Below, in pieces: positions 53,174 to 62,942 of a stretch of DNA of 64,000 bases. Under the pieces are notes generated by a model. It was given only the letters and a program-made list of their open reading frames with translations, did not search any database and was not told the DNA's origin. Each line of letters begins with the position of its first letter. Positions within the stretch are counted from its first letter, which is position 1. Position numbers and translations under genes: made by a program. This DNA is from a bacterium. Its GTDB lineage: Bacteria; Armatimonadota; Fimbriimonadia; Fimbriimonadales; Fimbriimonadaceae. The DNA lies in contig JAIXQR010000002.1 of NCBI GenBank assembly GCA_027485645.1, forward strand, positions 310,001 to 374,000, written 5' to 3'.

Positions 53174-54202
53174 ATGCCCGTCCCATCACCTTCCCAGTTC
53201 GGCCAGATTCTTGATGCAGCTCAGAAAGGCGATTACGCACTCGCCAGCATCAACGTCACTTCCAGCAACACGATCAACGCGGCGCTGTACGCTTTCGCCG
53301 AAACGAAGACCGACGGCATCATCCAGTTCAGCACCGGCGGCGGCGAGCACGCCAGCGGTCCGGTCAAGAACGGCGCCCTTGGAGCAATCGCCCTTGCCGA
53401 GTACGTCCACCGACTTGCGGCGGAACTCGGCGTCTTCGTTGCCCTTACCACCGACCACTGCGTCCCGGGCAAAGTAGAGCCGTTCCTCAATCCGCTGTTG
53501 GTCGAGGCCGAGCGACGACACGCGGCGGGCCTTCCCAACCTTTTCAATGGCCACATGTTCGATGGTTCCGAACTCAGCATGAAGGCGAACATCGAAGTGT
53601 CGCAGGGCTTGCTCAAGCGAATGGCACCGCTCGGTATCGTGCTAGAAGTTGAAGCCGGCGTCGTCGGCGGAGAAGAAGACGGCATCGACAACTCGGATGC
53701 GGATCACTCGAAGCTCTTCACGACCCCCGAGGACATGCTCATGGTTTACGAAAACCTCCACGAGCTCGGCCGCTTCACCCTTGCCGCCACCTTCGGAAAC
53801 GTCCATGGCGTTTACAAGCCTGGAAACGTCAAGCTTGAACCAACAATTCTTCGAGACGGCCAAGCCGCCGTTATCGCGAAGCACGGTCCAAACGCCAAGA
53901 TGGACCTGGTCTTCCACGGCGGAAGCGGTTCGCTCCTCTCGGAGATTCACGAGACCCTCAACTACGGCGTCATCAAGATGAACGTCGACACCGACTGTCA
54001 GTACACCTTCACCCGCCCGATTGCGGACCACATGATGAAGCACTACGACGGAGTGCTTCGCCTCGATGGAGAAATGGGCGACAAGAAGGTCTACGATCCA
54101 CGCAGCTATCTGAAGAAAGCTGAGCAAAGCATGAAGCAGCGCGTCATCCAGGCCGCCGAAGACCTAAAGAGCACCGGAAAGACTCTGTTCGGCCAGATTT
54201 AA
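53174..54202 (+). CDS. fba: class II fructose-bisphosphate aldolase
   Basis: ALTTDHCVPGKVEPF, GHMFDGSELSMKANIEVS, LEVEAGVVGGEEDGIDN, LVFHGGSGS, GVIKMNVDTDCQYTFTR. Confidence 0.95.
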   Translation: MPVPSPSQFGQILDAAQKGDYALASINVTSSNTINAALYAFAETKTDGIIQFSTGGGEHASGPVKNGALGAIALAEYVHRLAAELGVFVALTTDHCVPGKVEPFLNPLLVEAERRHAAGLPNLFNGHMFDGSELSMKANIEVSQGLLKRMAPLGIVLEVEAGVVGGEEDGIDNSDADHSKLFTTPEDMLMVYENLHELGRFTLAATFGNVHGVYKPGNVKLEPTILRDGQAAVIAKHGPNAKMDLVFHGGSGSLLSEIHETLNYGVIKMNVDTDCQYTFTRPIADHMMKHYDGVLRLDGEMGDKKVYDPRSYLKKAEQSMKQRVIQAAEDLKSTGKTLFGQI

Positions 54203-54220
54203 ACGGGTTACACTCATCTT

Positions 54221-54415
54221 ATGGAGCTTTTGCAACCCCTCATCGGGAAAAAGATCACGATCATCACCGTCCTCGGTGGCGGCCAAGAAAAGCAGGAAGT
54301 GGGCACTTTGGAAGCCGCGGCCGGGGATTGGCTTCAACTCCGAAAAGGTGAGCACGAAGTCCACATTTATCCGCTTTCGCACATTCGGATGATCAAACCG
54401 TTCGAACCGTTGTAA
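54221..54415 (+). CDS. small hypothetical protein (64 aa), possible SH3/Sm-like beta-barrel
   Basis: MELLQPLIGKKITIITVLGGGQEKQEVGTLEAAAGDWLQLRKGEHEVHIYPLSHIRMIKPFEPL. Confidence 0.6.
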   Translation: MELLQPLIGKKITIITVLGGGQEKQEVGTLEAAAGDWLQLRKGEHEVHIYPLSHIRMIKPFEPL

Positions 54416-54571
54416 GGCATCCGGAGTGCTGCAATGTCACCTGAGCGTTCAAGCCAGGTGACTCTATCGGCAAGCACGTGCCGGAGCTTAGCGACGGCGT
54501 AGGCAGAAAGTCCCTTCTTTTTCGCGCTCCTCGACCTTGCCAAAAGTTTCGCGTAAAGTCGGACAAAGCAG

Positions 54572-55129
54572 ATGAACGAGTTTCGGCCCCTCAACAACGA
54601 CGAGCAAGACCGCGTCATGAAGCTCGCGCTGGAGTACCAGCGACAAGAGTTGGAGCTCCGAGATCTCCACGAACTGCAATCCATCGGCGAGCAAATCGGG
54701 GTTAAGCCCGAGCATGTTGAGCGCGCCTACGCTGCTGTCCTCACAAACACTGATCCGATTCCTCAGGTGAAGGTCCGACCACGACCCTCGATCAGCGTCA
54801 CTGATGTTGCAATGACGATCCTAAACATCGTCTTGGCGATCGGCGTTGCGACGAGTTACCCAGCGGCAAACAATGCTGAGCCCATTTACATTGGTCTTGC
54901 AGTTCTTTTGGTCACGAGCTTTGTGGTTCGTTTGCGATCGATTTCCGTGGCAATAGCCGCAGCCTGGTCCATTGCTCTGGCATTTACGCTGCCGAGAGGA
55001 TTGCGGCCGGACGAACTCTACCAACCCATCCTGATCGTAGCGATCATTCTGTTTTTCACGTCGCTAGGTGCGCGAGATGTTGGCGAGCGGGTGCGAACCT
55101 GGCTCTCGCAGAACAACCGGGCTAAGTAG
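54572..55129 (+). CDS. hypothetical membrane protein
   Basis: N-terminal helical region then several predicted TM segments. Confidence 0.65.
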   Translation: MNEFRPLNNDEQDRVMKLALEYQRQELELRDLHELQSIGEQIGVKPEHVERAYAAVLTNTDPIPQVKVRPRPSISVTDVAMTILNIVLAIGVATSYPAANNAEPIYIGLAVLLVTSFVVRLRSISVAIAAAWSIALAFTLPRGLRPDELYQPILIVAIILFFTSLGARDVGERVRTWLSQNNRAK

Positions 55130-55163
55130 GCGTTAGTAGCCGTAGCTGCCGGTAGAATCAACC

Positions 55164-55919
55164 GTGCGAATTCTCATCACCAACGACGATGGAATCCACG
55201 CTCCCGGCCTGAAATCGATCGCCTCCGTGGCCGCCGAGTTTGGTGAAGCCATCATCGTCGCCCCAGACCGCGAGCGTAGTGCCTGCGCCCACGCGATGAC
55301 CATGCGCGAGCCCCTGCGCGTGAACGAGGTGAAGTACCAAGCGGCTCCCGTTAAGGCATTTGAGGTCAACGGCCTGCCCGTAGACTGCGTCAATGTAGGC
55401 CTAACGATCGGCTGGCCCGACGGCTGCGACCTCGTTCTCAGCGGCATCAACAACGGCCCGAACCTTGGCTTCGACGTCACCTACAGCGGAACCGTCGCCG
55501 GTGCGATGGAAGGTGCAATCAACGGAATTCGAAGCATCGGCGTCTCCATGGCCCCGCTCTCAACCGAGAAGCCAATCGACTACGAAATCGGAGCGATCTG
55601 GCTTCGCGAAAACTGGGACGACCTTGTCCATCTGGACCTACCGCCGCTCGTTTTTCTAAACGTCAACGTCCCGAACAATCCCCCGAAAGGAACGCGTCTG
55701 GTCGGCATGGGGCAGCGGGTCTACAAAGACCGCGTCGAGATGCGCGAAGACCCTTGGGGTAGACCTTACTACTGGCAAGGCGGCGTGGCTGTGCTTGATG
55801 GTGCGCAACCCAACACTGACATTCAAGCCGTGCGCGATGGCTTCACTTCCGTGACTCCAATCAGCCTCGATTGGACTGATCACGAAGTCCTCAAGCGATT
55901 GCAAAAAAGTTTTGAGTAG
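55164..55919 (+). CDS. surE: 5'/3'-nucleotidase SurE
   Basis: MRILITNDDGIHAPGLKSIASVA, VAPDRERSACAHAMTMREPLR, LVLSGINNGPNLGFDVTYSGTVAGAMEG. Confidence 0.97.
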   Translation: MRILITNDDGIHAPGLKSIASVAAEFGEAIIVAPDRERSACAHAMTMREPLRVNEVKYQAAPVKAFEVNGLPVDCVNVGLTIGWPDGCDLVLSGINNGPNLGFDVTYSGTVAGAMEGAINGIRSIGVSMAPLSTEKPIDYEIGAIWLRENWDDLVHLDLPPLVFLNVNVPNNPPKGTRLVGMGQRVYKDRVEMREDPWGRPYYWQGGVAVLDGAQPNTDIQAVRDGFTSVTPISLDWTDHEVLKRLQKSFE

Positions 55920-55942
55920 TAATAGCCGTATAATATCACCCT

Positions 55943-56386
55943 ATGATTGACCCGCAGGCAAAAATTGAAGAGCTCGCTTCCTTGATGGATGAGTTCGGAC
56001 TAGCCGAGGCCAATTTCCAAGAAGGCGATCTTCGGATCCGTTTTGCCCGAAAGCGGAAAGCCGTCGTATCTCAAACTTCCGAGGTTGCTCAAGACTTCGA
56101 ACCCGAAGCCGCGTTCATCCCGGCTCAGGCTATCGAACCGCCAAAACCCCTCGGCACCCCGGTCACGAGCCCGATGAACGGGATTTTCTATAACGCCCCG
56201 AGCCCGGGCTCACCACCGTTCGTAAAGGTCGGGGATCAAGTCACGGCGGGGCAAATCATCGGCCTCATCGAAGCGATGAAGGTCTTTAACGAGATTCCGT
56301 GCCCGGTAAGCGGCACCGTGCTTTCGATCAATGTTGAGCCAAGCGCGGTCGTTCAGCCCGGAGACGCGATTTTGCACATCGGTTAA
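55943..56386 (+). CDS. accB: biotin carboxyl carrier protein of acetyl-CoA carboxylase
   Basis: C-terminal biotinyl domain with IGLIEAMKVFNEIPCPVSGTV. Confidence 0.9.
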   Translation: MIDPQAKIEELASLMDEFGLAEANFQEGDLRIRFARKRKAVVSQTSEVAQDFEPEAAFIPAQAIEPPKPLGTPVTSPMNGIFYNAPSPGSPPFVKVGDQVTAGQIIGLIEAMKVFNEIPCPVSGTVLSINVEPSAVVQPGDAILHIG

Positions 56387-56403
56387 GTTCCATAATCTGC
56401 CCC

Positions 56404-57687
56404 GTGAGCGAGAAGTTGTTACGGGTTGCGTTGTTGGGTTACGGAACGGTCGGAGCGGGCACTTACCGCATGCTCCAAGAAAACCGCATTGCCATCACTG
56501 AAAAGATCGGCTTCTCGGCCGAAATCACGCGCATCGGAATCAAAGATCCGTCGAAGGAACGCGACCTTCCTGCGTCGATGTTCACCACCGATCTCGACTC
56601 CATCGTGTCGGACCCGAACGTTGATGTCGTCATCGAACTCATCGGCGGCGTCGATCCGGCGGCCCACCTTGTCGAAACCGCGCTCCGCAACGGCAAGAGC
56701 GTCATCACCGCGAATAAGGAGCTCATGGCTAAGCACGGCAGCCGCTTGGTGCAAATCGCAAAAGACGGCAAGCTTGATCTCCACTACGAAGCCGCCGTCG
56801 GCGGTGGAATCCCGCTGATCCAGCCGCTCAAGCACCAGCTCGCTGGCAACGACGTGCTGAAGATGATGGGCATCCTCAACGGCACGACTAACTACATCCT
56901 CACCGCCATGCAGCAAGAGGGAGCCGATTTCGGCGACGTCCTTGCCGAAGCTCAAGCTAAAGGCTACGCCGAAGCCGACCCAACCAACGACGTCGACGGC
57001 TTCGACACCTCCTACAAAATCGCCATCCTCGGCAGCATCGCCTTCGGAAAGCAGGTCCCCATGGAAGCGGTGTATCGGGAAGGCATCCGCAAGATCACGA
57101 AGCTGGATATCCAATACGCGGACATGCTCGGCTACCGAATCAAGCTCCTTGGCGTCATTGACGCCATCACCGACGACCGCCTCCGCGCCCGTGTCCACCC
57201 GGCGCTCGTCGCGAAAGACCACCCACTTGCCAGCGTCAACGGCGTCTACAACGCCCTTTGGATCCACGGCGACTTCGTCGGCGACGTCATGTTCTCTGGC
57301 CGCGGTGCTGGCTCTGACCCCACGGCAAGTGCCGTTATCGGAGACTTGATCGACGTTGGCCGCAATCGCGCCGCAAACGGCCCCGGAAGCGCCTTGCCGT
57401 ACGGATTAGGAATGCAGACCGAGCCGATCGACACGCTTGTTGCGCGCTACTATGTCCGCCTAAACGTCGTCGACCGCCCTAAGGTCCTCGGCCACATCGC
57501 CCTCGCCTTCGGCGAATTCGATGTCTCCCTTGCTGCAATGGAAATGCGAACGCTTGGCGAAGGGAAGGGCGAGATCGTCTTCCTGACCCACCCCTGCGTC
57601 GAGGCCGACTTCCGAGGCGCCCTCGCCGCTATGGAGCGCGACGCCGTGACGAGCAGCATCGAGACCTGGATCCGCGTCGAGGGTTAA
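56404..57687 (+). CDS. hom: homoserine dehydrogenase
   Basis: LLGYGTVGAGTYRML, VITANKELMAKHG, YEAAVGGGIPLIQPLK, GILNGTTNYIL, EADPTNDVDGFDTSYKIAIL. Confidence 0.95.
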   Translation: MSEKLLRVALLGYGTVGAGTYRMLQENRIAITEKIGFSAEITRIGIKDPSKERDLPASMFTTDLDSIVSDPNVDVVIELIGGVDPAAHLVETALRNGKSVITANKELMAKHGSRLVQIAKDGKLDLHYEAAVGGGIPLIQPLKHQLAGNDVLKMMGILNGTTNYILTAMQQEGADFGDVLAEAQAKGYAEADPTNDVDGFDTSYKIAILGSIAFGKQVPMEAVYREGIRKITKLDIQYADMLGYRIKLLGVIDAITDDRLRARVHPALVAKDHPLASVNGVYNALWIHGDFVGDVMFSGRGAGSDPTASAVIGDLIDVGRNRAANGPGSALPYGLGMQTEPIDTLVARYYVRLNVVDRPKVLGHIALAFGEFDVSLAAMEMRTLGEGKGEIVFLTHPCVEADFRGALAAMERDAVTSSIETWIRVEG

Positions 57688-57736
57688 AGCTTTCTTTGAA
57701 CTAACGGGGCGGCCGGTGACTTAAGTTCTCAAAGCC

Positions 57737-58183
57737 ATGCAGAACTCCACCTCCGCCCGATCCGAACGCGTCGTCCACTTCATCGCCCTCCTCATCCAAG
57801 TCGGGCTATCAACCGCAATTCTGGGCTTCGCCGGAGCCGCCGCCATCGCCCTCGCCGGCAACCAAGACCTCTTCACCTCACTTGAGCAATCGGCGCTGAA
57901 AGTTGCGATTGCCGCGCTCGTCAGCGGCCTAACGCTCGCTGTTGTCGGCACCGTTGGCCCAGACTCCGACCTTTGCCCAGGCCGATTTATTGGCGTTCTG
58001 AGCAAGCACATCGCCCGCGCCGCTATTGCCGTCATCGTTCTCTGCGTGATCGCAAAACTCACTGCTAACCCAACGATCGGCTTTGGCATCCTTGCGGCGA
58101 TCTGGCTCTTCGAAACCATCGCCATGGCCCTTTGGGTCCGCGATGCTCGAAAGAAGGGAATCTGCACTATCGGCTCGCACTAA
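57737..58183 (+). CDS. hypothetical membrane protein
   Basis: Four predicted TM segments. Confidence 0.65.
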   Translation: MQNSTSARSERVVHFIALLIQVGLSTAILGFAGAAAIALAGNQDLFTSLEQSALKVAIAALVSGLTLAVVGTVGPDSDLCPGRFIGVLSKHIARAAIAVIVLCVIAKLTANPTIGFGILAAIWLFETIAMALWVRDARKKGICTIGSH

Positions 58184-58211
58184 GGAACCCCGCCCCGAAT
58201 AGACTAGGCTC

Positions 58212-59189
58212 ATGAACATTCTCGTCCTCGGCGGGACCCAGTTTGTGGGCCGACACTTCATCGAGCTTGCGCTTGCAGAAGGGCACAACGTCACCCTCGT
58301 CCATCGCGGAAAAACCAACCCGGGCCTTTTCCCGACGGCAAAGCACATCCTCGCCGACCGACGAGAAAAGCTCACCGCCCTCGAAAATCACGAATGGGAC
58401 GTCTGCGTTGACGCGAACGCCTACATCCCGCGCGAAGTCGAGCTCAGCACGGAAATCCTCATGTCCCGCGTGGACCGGTATGTTTTCGTCTCGACCGTCA
58501 GCGTTTACGACGGCGCAAAGTCGCCCTCCATCACCGAAGAAAGCCCGCTGCTTCCGTCCATTTCGGACACGGAAGAAGTGACCGCCACAACCTACGGCGG
58601 GCTCAAAGTCGCTTGCGAGGCCATTGTCCAGAACACCTTCGGCGAAAACGCCACCATCGTCCGCCCGGGCTACTTAGTCGGTCCATACGATCCCACCAAC
58701 CGCTTTCCATACTGGGTCGGCCGATTCGCGTCCGGCGAAGAGGTGCTGCTTCCAAAAGAGCGCGATTGCCCGCTTCAGGTTCTCGACGCCCGCGATCTTG
58801 CCGTTCTCCTGCTCAAGGCCGCTAAGGGCGAGGCACCGGCCATCGTCAACACGACCGGTCCGGCGTCGACCTTTGGCGAAATCACCGACGCCATCCGCGC
58901 CATTTTCTCGAGCGAAGTGACCGAGATTCCGGAAGCCTGGCTCGCCGAGCGCGAAGTTCGCCCAGGCCTAGAATTGCCGCTCTACTCCGGAACTGCCGCC
59001 GAGGGCCGCGGTTTGATGCTTGTCAACACCGACCTTGCCGTCTCCAGTGGCTTGCCCCATCGCCCGCTGGCGGAATCCATTCGAGACACCGCGGCCTGGC
59101 TTGCCGAAGCTCCACGCACCTTGCGCGGAAACCCCGTCAGCCCAGAACGAGCCGCCGAGCTTATCGCCGATTTTCGGGAGCGAGCGTGA
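58212..59189 (+). CDS. NAD-dependent epimerase/reductase family protein
   Basis: MNILVLGGTQFVGRHFIELALAEGHNVTLVHRGKTN; TTYGGLKVACE. Confidence 0.88.
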   Translation: MNILVLGGTQFVGRHFIELALAEGHNVTLVHRGKTNPGLFPTAKHILADRREKLTALENHEWDVCVDANAYIPREVELSTEILMSRVDRYVFVSTVSVYDGAKSPSITEESPLLPSISDTEEVTATTYGGLKVACEAIVQNTFGENATIVRPGYLVGPYDPTNRFPYWVGRFASGEEVLLPKERDCPLQVLDARDLAVLLLKAAKGEAPAIVNTTGPASTFGEITDAIRAIFSSEVTEIPEAWLAEREVRPGLELPLYSGTAAEGRGLMLVNTDLAVSSGLPHRPLAESIRDTAAWLAEAPRTLRGNPVSPERAAELIADFRERA

Positions 59190-60004
59190 AACTCGCCGTC
59201 GTTCAAATGGACGTCGTCTACGGCGACTTCGCAAAGAACCTGGCCGTCATTCTAAGCCACCTGGAAACCGAAGCCGCCGCCGGAACCGACCTCGTCGTCT
59301 TTCCGGAATGTGCCGCCACTGGCTACGTCGCGAACTCCCTCGAAGAGGCAAGGGCCGTCGCCATTACGCCAAACGAACTTGAACCCGTTGAGCCGGCCTG
59401 CCGAAACCTCGGCATTCATGCTCTCGTCGGCTATGCCGAACTCCAACCGGAAGCCATCTACAACACCGCCGATCTCTTCAGCCCCGACGGACGCATCTTC
59501 TCCTACCGAAAATCTCACCTGCCGTTCATCGGCATCGATCGCTTCACCGCGCCTGGCAACGAACTAGAAATCGTCGAAACAAAGTTCGGCAAAATCGGCA
59601 TTCTCATTTGCTATGACCAACGCGCCCCCGAAAACGCCCGAACCCTTGCTCTGAAAGGCGCCGACCTCATCCTTCTGCCCACCAACTGGCCCGAGGGTGC
59701 CGAGATGTCGGCCAACCACATCTCCCGCGCCCGCGCCGCCGAGAATCATGTCTTCTATGCCTGCTGCAACCGCGTCGGCACCGAAAAAGGAACCCGCTTC
59801 ATCGGCCAAAGCAAAATCCTGAACCCATCTGGCAAAACCCTCGCGGAAGCCGGAGACGAAGAAACGACGATCCGCGCCGAATTCGACCTCTCCATCGCAC
59901 GCGACAAACGCGTGGTCATTGAGGCCGGAATCTACGAATACGACGTTTTTCAAGACCGACGCCCCGAGCTTTATGAACCCATCACAAAGAAGAAAGCGTC
60001 ATAG
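59186..60004 (+). CDS. carbon-nitrogen hydrolase (nitrilase superfamily)
   Basis: VFPECAATGY, YRKSHLPFIGIDRF, IGILICYDQRAPENARTLALKGADLILLPTNWP. Confidence 0.92.
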   Translation: MKLAVVQMDVVYGDFAKNLAVILSHLETEAAAGTDLVVFPECAATGYVANSLEEARAVAITPNELEPVEPACRNLGIHALVGYAELQPEAIYNTADLFSPDGRIFSYRKSHLPFIGIDRFTAPGNELEIVETKFGKIGILICYDQRAPENARTLALKGADLILLPTNWPEGAEMSANHISRARAAENHVFYACCNRVGTEKGTRFIGQSKILNPSGKTLAEAGDEETTIRAEFDLSIARDKRVVIEAGIYEYDVFQDRRPELYEPITKKKAS

Positions 60005-60014
60005 AAATGAATCA

Positions 60015-61220
60015 ATGGGTAGCCTAACTTCCATGCGCGGACAAAATGTGTTGATCCCGGCCCTCATCGCGGCGGTGATCATTGGATGTGGTGGAAGTGG
60101 CGGTGGCGGCGCAGCCGGTACCGGGCTCACCTCAACGACGGCAACCACCGCTACAACGGCAACCACCGCGACGACGGCCACGACTGCAACAACGTCCACC
60201 ACCAGCTCGACCTCTGGCGGCCCTGGCGTTCTGCCAAAGAACCGGATCGTCTACGCCGAGCAGCAAACCGACGGCACGTCCCAGGTTCGCCACATCGGCC
60301 CAAGCGGGGAAACCGACACGCTCGCTCTGACGCTAGACGCCAACACGAGCGCATACGCCCTCAACCCGGTTGTCACAAACCAAGTCTTCTTCGCCGCCGC
60401 TGCATCGGCCGGCGGAAGCTACAAGCTGTACCGAAACACAACCCCGGTCATCTCCGGCGCAACCGCCATCAGCCCAGGATCCTACTCCTTCATCGATGGC
60501 GTCCAGGTCTCCAACAATGGCGACTTCCTCATCTTCTCGGGCGACATTGGCGACGGCAGTCTCCGCCTCTATTACGTTCAGCTGAAGCCAACCCTCGGAA
60601 CTCCGACGCTGCTCGACATGGGCTCGTTCTTCCACATTGCGGGCACCAACGATAAGGTCGTCTACAGCAAGCCGGATGGCGGCGACGCGGACATTTACGT
60701 TAAGCCGCTTCCAACCGGCACCGCCGTCAAGCTGACCGAAGATGCCGCCGAAGACGTCTACCCGCAGTGGAGCAAAGACAACTCGAAGATCATCTTCTCC
60801 AGCAACCGAGGCACGCCATTGCTCGATCTGTACTCCATGAACGCCGACGGCACCGCCCAAACGCGTCTCACCGATACGGCCGAAGACAGTGAATTTGGCG
60901 GATCGTTCAACAGCGGCCTCGATGCCTTTGCTTACGGCGTCGCCTCAAACGATCCGGCGAACAGCGGTCTGTACCGCATCAACGGTAGCACCGCGCGAGT
61001 TCAGCTTAAGGCGACAAACGGCATTCTTGGCACCTATTGGACGAGCACCGACGGCAAGCTCAATCAGCGCTTCGTCAAGCCACTCAGCCCAGCAAACGCT
61101 CGACTCATGAAGCTGCTGAACCCCGGAAAGAAGGACCCACCGGTCGACGAAAAGGCTCCCGCCGACAAAGTGATCGACCCGAAAGTCGCCGATAAATCAG
61201 TCGACCAGCACGGGAAGTAG
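60015..61220 (+). CDS. lipoprotein with TolB-like WD40/PD40 repeats and Thr-rich linker
   Basis: Lipobox IIGCGGSG; (TAT)n linker; AAEDVYPQWSKDNSKIIFSSNRGTPLLDLYSMNADGTAQTRLTDT; start refined. Confidence 0.75.
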   Translation: MGSLTSMRGQNVLIPALIAAVIIGCGGSGGGGAAGTGLTSTTATTATTATTATTATTATTSTTSSTSGGPGVLPKNRIVYAEQQTDGTSQVRHIGPSGETDTLALTLDANTSAYALNPVVTNQVFFAAAASAGGSYKLYRNTTPVISGATAISPGSYSFIDGVQVSNNGDFLIFSGDIGDGSLRLYYVQLKPTLGTPTLLDMGSFFHIAGTNDKVVYSKPDGGDADIYVKPLPTGTAVKLTEDAAEDVYPQWSKDNSKIIFSSNRGTPLLDLYSMNADGTAQTRLTDTAEDSEFGGSFNSGLDAFAYGVASNDPANSGLYRINGSTARVQLKATNGILGTYWTSTDGKLNQRFVKPLSPANARLMKLLNPGKKDPPVDEKAPADKVIDPKVADKSVDQHGK

Positions 61221-61949
61221 TTCCGAAAGCGAGCCAATCTCCACGGTTGGCTCCGGCTTATCTGCCGGGCGACTTTCCGGTTCCGCGTGCTTCGCACTCG
61301 GCGGTACATCGCTCGGCCTTCGAATCCAAGCCGTTTTCCAGCCGTACCGAATCGCGGGCTCAATATCGTGCCCGTAGCTATTCCCGACCATAAGAATCTC
61401 TTCTCGGGAAACTCCCGCCGCGGCGGTCGCGCGATCAAAAACGCCAACCTTCGGCTTGCCTTCCTTCATCTCACCCTCAATCCAAACGTGATCGAGGAAG
61501 CCTTCAATGCCCAGCGTTGCAATCTCTTCGCGCTGGATATCTGCCGGGCCGTTTGTAATCAGCCCAATTCCGAAGTGCTTCTTGAGCTCGGTTAAAACGG
61601 AAATAGCGTCGGGGAAGAGCTGTAGGTTCGCGTTTCGTTGGTATCGGTAGTGATCAGCGAGTTTCTGCGTGATCTCGTCATCAACAATCTCCATGCGCGC
61701 CAGAACCCGGCGCATGTGCTCTTTGCGCGTGACGTCTCCGCTCTCTAAGTACTGCGGATACCACTCTGGCGTTTTGATCAGAGGCGCATATTCTCGGTAC
61801 GCCTCTGCCCAGTGAATCACCATCTCCTCAGGCGTAAATCCTTCGGGGCCGTGCAGTTCAAAAGTCGTGCGCAAGGCCGCTTTGCTCGCATCCCAATAAC
61901 CGCAAAGCGTGTCGTCGAGATCGAAATAGACGAACTTGATGCCGCGCAC
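61197..61949 (-). CDS. HAD-superfamily hydrolase
   Basis: VYFDLDDTLCGYWDASKAAL; GLITNGPADIQREEIATLGIEGFLDHVWIEGEMKEGKPKVGVFDRA; MVGNSYGHDIEPAIRYGWKTAWI. Confidence 0.9.
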   Translation of the reverse strand: MRGIKFVYFDLDDTLCGYWDASKAALRTTFELHGPEGFTPEEMVIHWAEAYREYAPLIKTPEWYPQYLESGDVTRKEHMRRVLARMEIVDDEITQKLADHYRYQRNANLQLFPDAISVLTELKKHFGIGLITNGPADIQREEIATLGIEGFLDHVWIEGEMKEGKPKVGVFDRATAAAGVSREEILMVGNSYGHDIEPAIRYGWKTAWIRRPSDVPPSAKHAEPESRPADKPEPTVEIGSLSELLPVLVD

Positions 61950-62942
61950 TTAGCGGAGCCCCATGGCGTCGCGAACTTCTGCCATCGTTGCTGCCGCAAC
62001 TTCGGTTGCGCGGCGCGCGCCGTCTCGCAAAATGTCCTCGATCGTCGCGTCGTCAACGGCCTTTCGGCGCTCGCGCATCGGCCGAAGGTACTCGTTCACC
62101 ACCTCGGTGCACTCCTTCTTGCTCTGCATGCAGCCACGAACTCCGTCGCGGTCTTCCTGCCACTGCTGCTCCCAGTTCGGCGAATACAGCTTCAAATACT
62201 GACAAACTGCGCAACCCTCGGGTATGCCCGGATCGGTCTTCTTCAGCTTCGTTGGCGTCGTGTACGCCTTCTTAATCTTCTCCGCGGTTTCGTCCTCGGT
62301 ATCGCTCAGATAGATGCAGTTGTCGTATGACTTGCTCATCTTCCGCATGTCGAGTCCCGGCAACTTCGCCCGGTTCTCGTCTTCCGGAATCATGTACTTG
62401 TACGGCTGAAACACTTCCTTTCCGTAAAGCCGGTTAAACCGAATCGCGATATCGTTTCCAATCTCCAAGTGCGGCGCCTGATCGCGACCGACCGGGACCC
62501 CGTAAGGCTTGTAGAGCAAAATGTCGACCGTCTGCAAAACCGGATAACCGAGCAGACCGTATGGTTCTCGCTCCGCCGCCCCCATGTCGTCCTTCTTTTC
62601 CTTATAGGTCGGCACCCGCTCCAGCCAGCCCAGTGGCGTCATCATGCTGAACAGCAAGTGGAGCTCGGAATGCTCGCGAACGTGGGATTGAACAAAGACC
62701 ACCGACTTCGATGGGTCGATCCCCGCTGCGATGTAATCCTTCGCAATCTCGCGAGCGTTGTCGCTCACTTCGCGCGAGTTCTCGTACATCGTGGTCAAGG
62801 CATGCAGGTCCGCGACCATGCAGAACATATCGAATCCCTGGTTTTGTAGGTCCACCCAGTTCCGCAGCGCACCCTCGTAGTTGCCAATGTGAAGCCGAGG
62901 ATTCGTCGACCGCATTCCGCTGAGAATTCGTTTATTTGTCAT
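61950..62942 (-). CDS. trpS: tryptophanyl-tRNA synthetase
   Basis: SGMRSTNPRLHIGNYEGALRNWVDLQ; PVGRDQAPHLEI; MRKMSKSYDNCIYL. Confidence 0.95.
   Translation of the reverse strand: MTNKRILSGMRSTNPRLHIGNYEGALRNWVDLQNQGFDMFCMVADLHALTTMYENSREVSDNAREIAKDYIAAGIDPSKSVVFVQSHVREHSELHLLFSMMTPLGWLERVPTYKEKKDDMGAAEREPYGLLGYPVLQTVDILLYKPYGVPVGRDQAPHLEIGNDIAIRFNRLYGKEVFQPYKYMIPEDENRAKLPGLDMRKMSKSYDNCIYLSDTEDETAEKIKKAYTTPTKLKKTDPGIPEGCAVCQYLKLYSPNWEQQWQEDRDGVRGCMQSKKECTEVVNEYLRPMRERRKAVDDATIEDILRDGARRATEVAAATMAEVRDAMGLR

Noticed and set aside
56419-57267. 282-aa Val/Asp-rich ORF antisense to homoserine dehydrogenase
   Set aside because: Composition typical of antisense translation; hom is strongly supported
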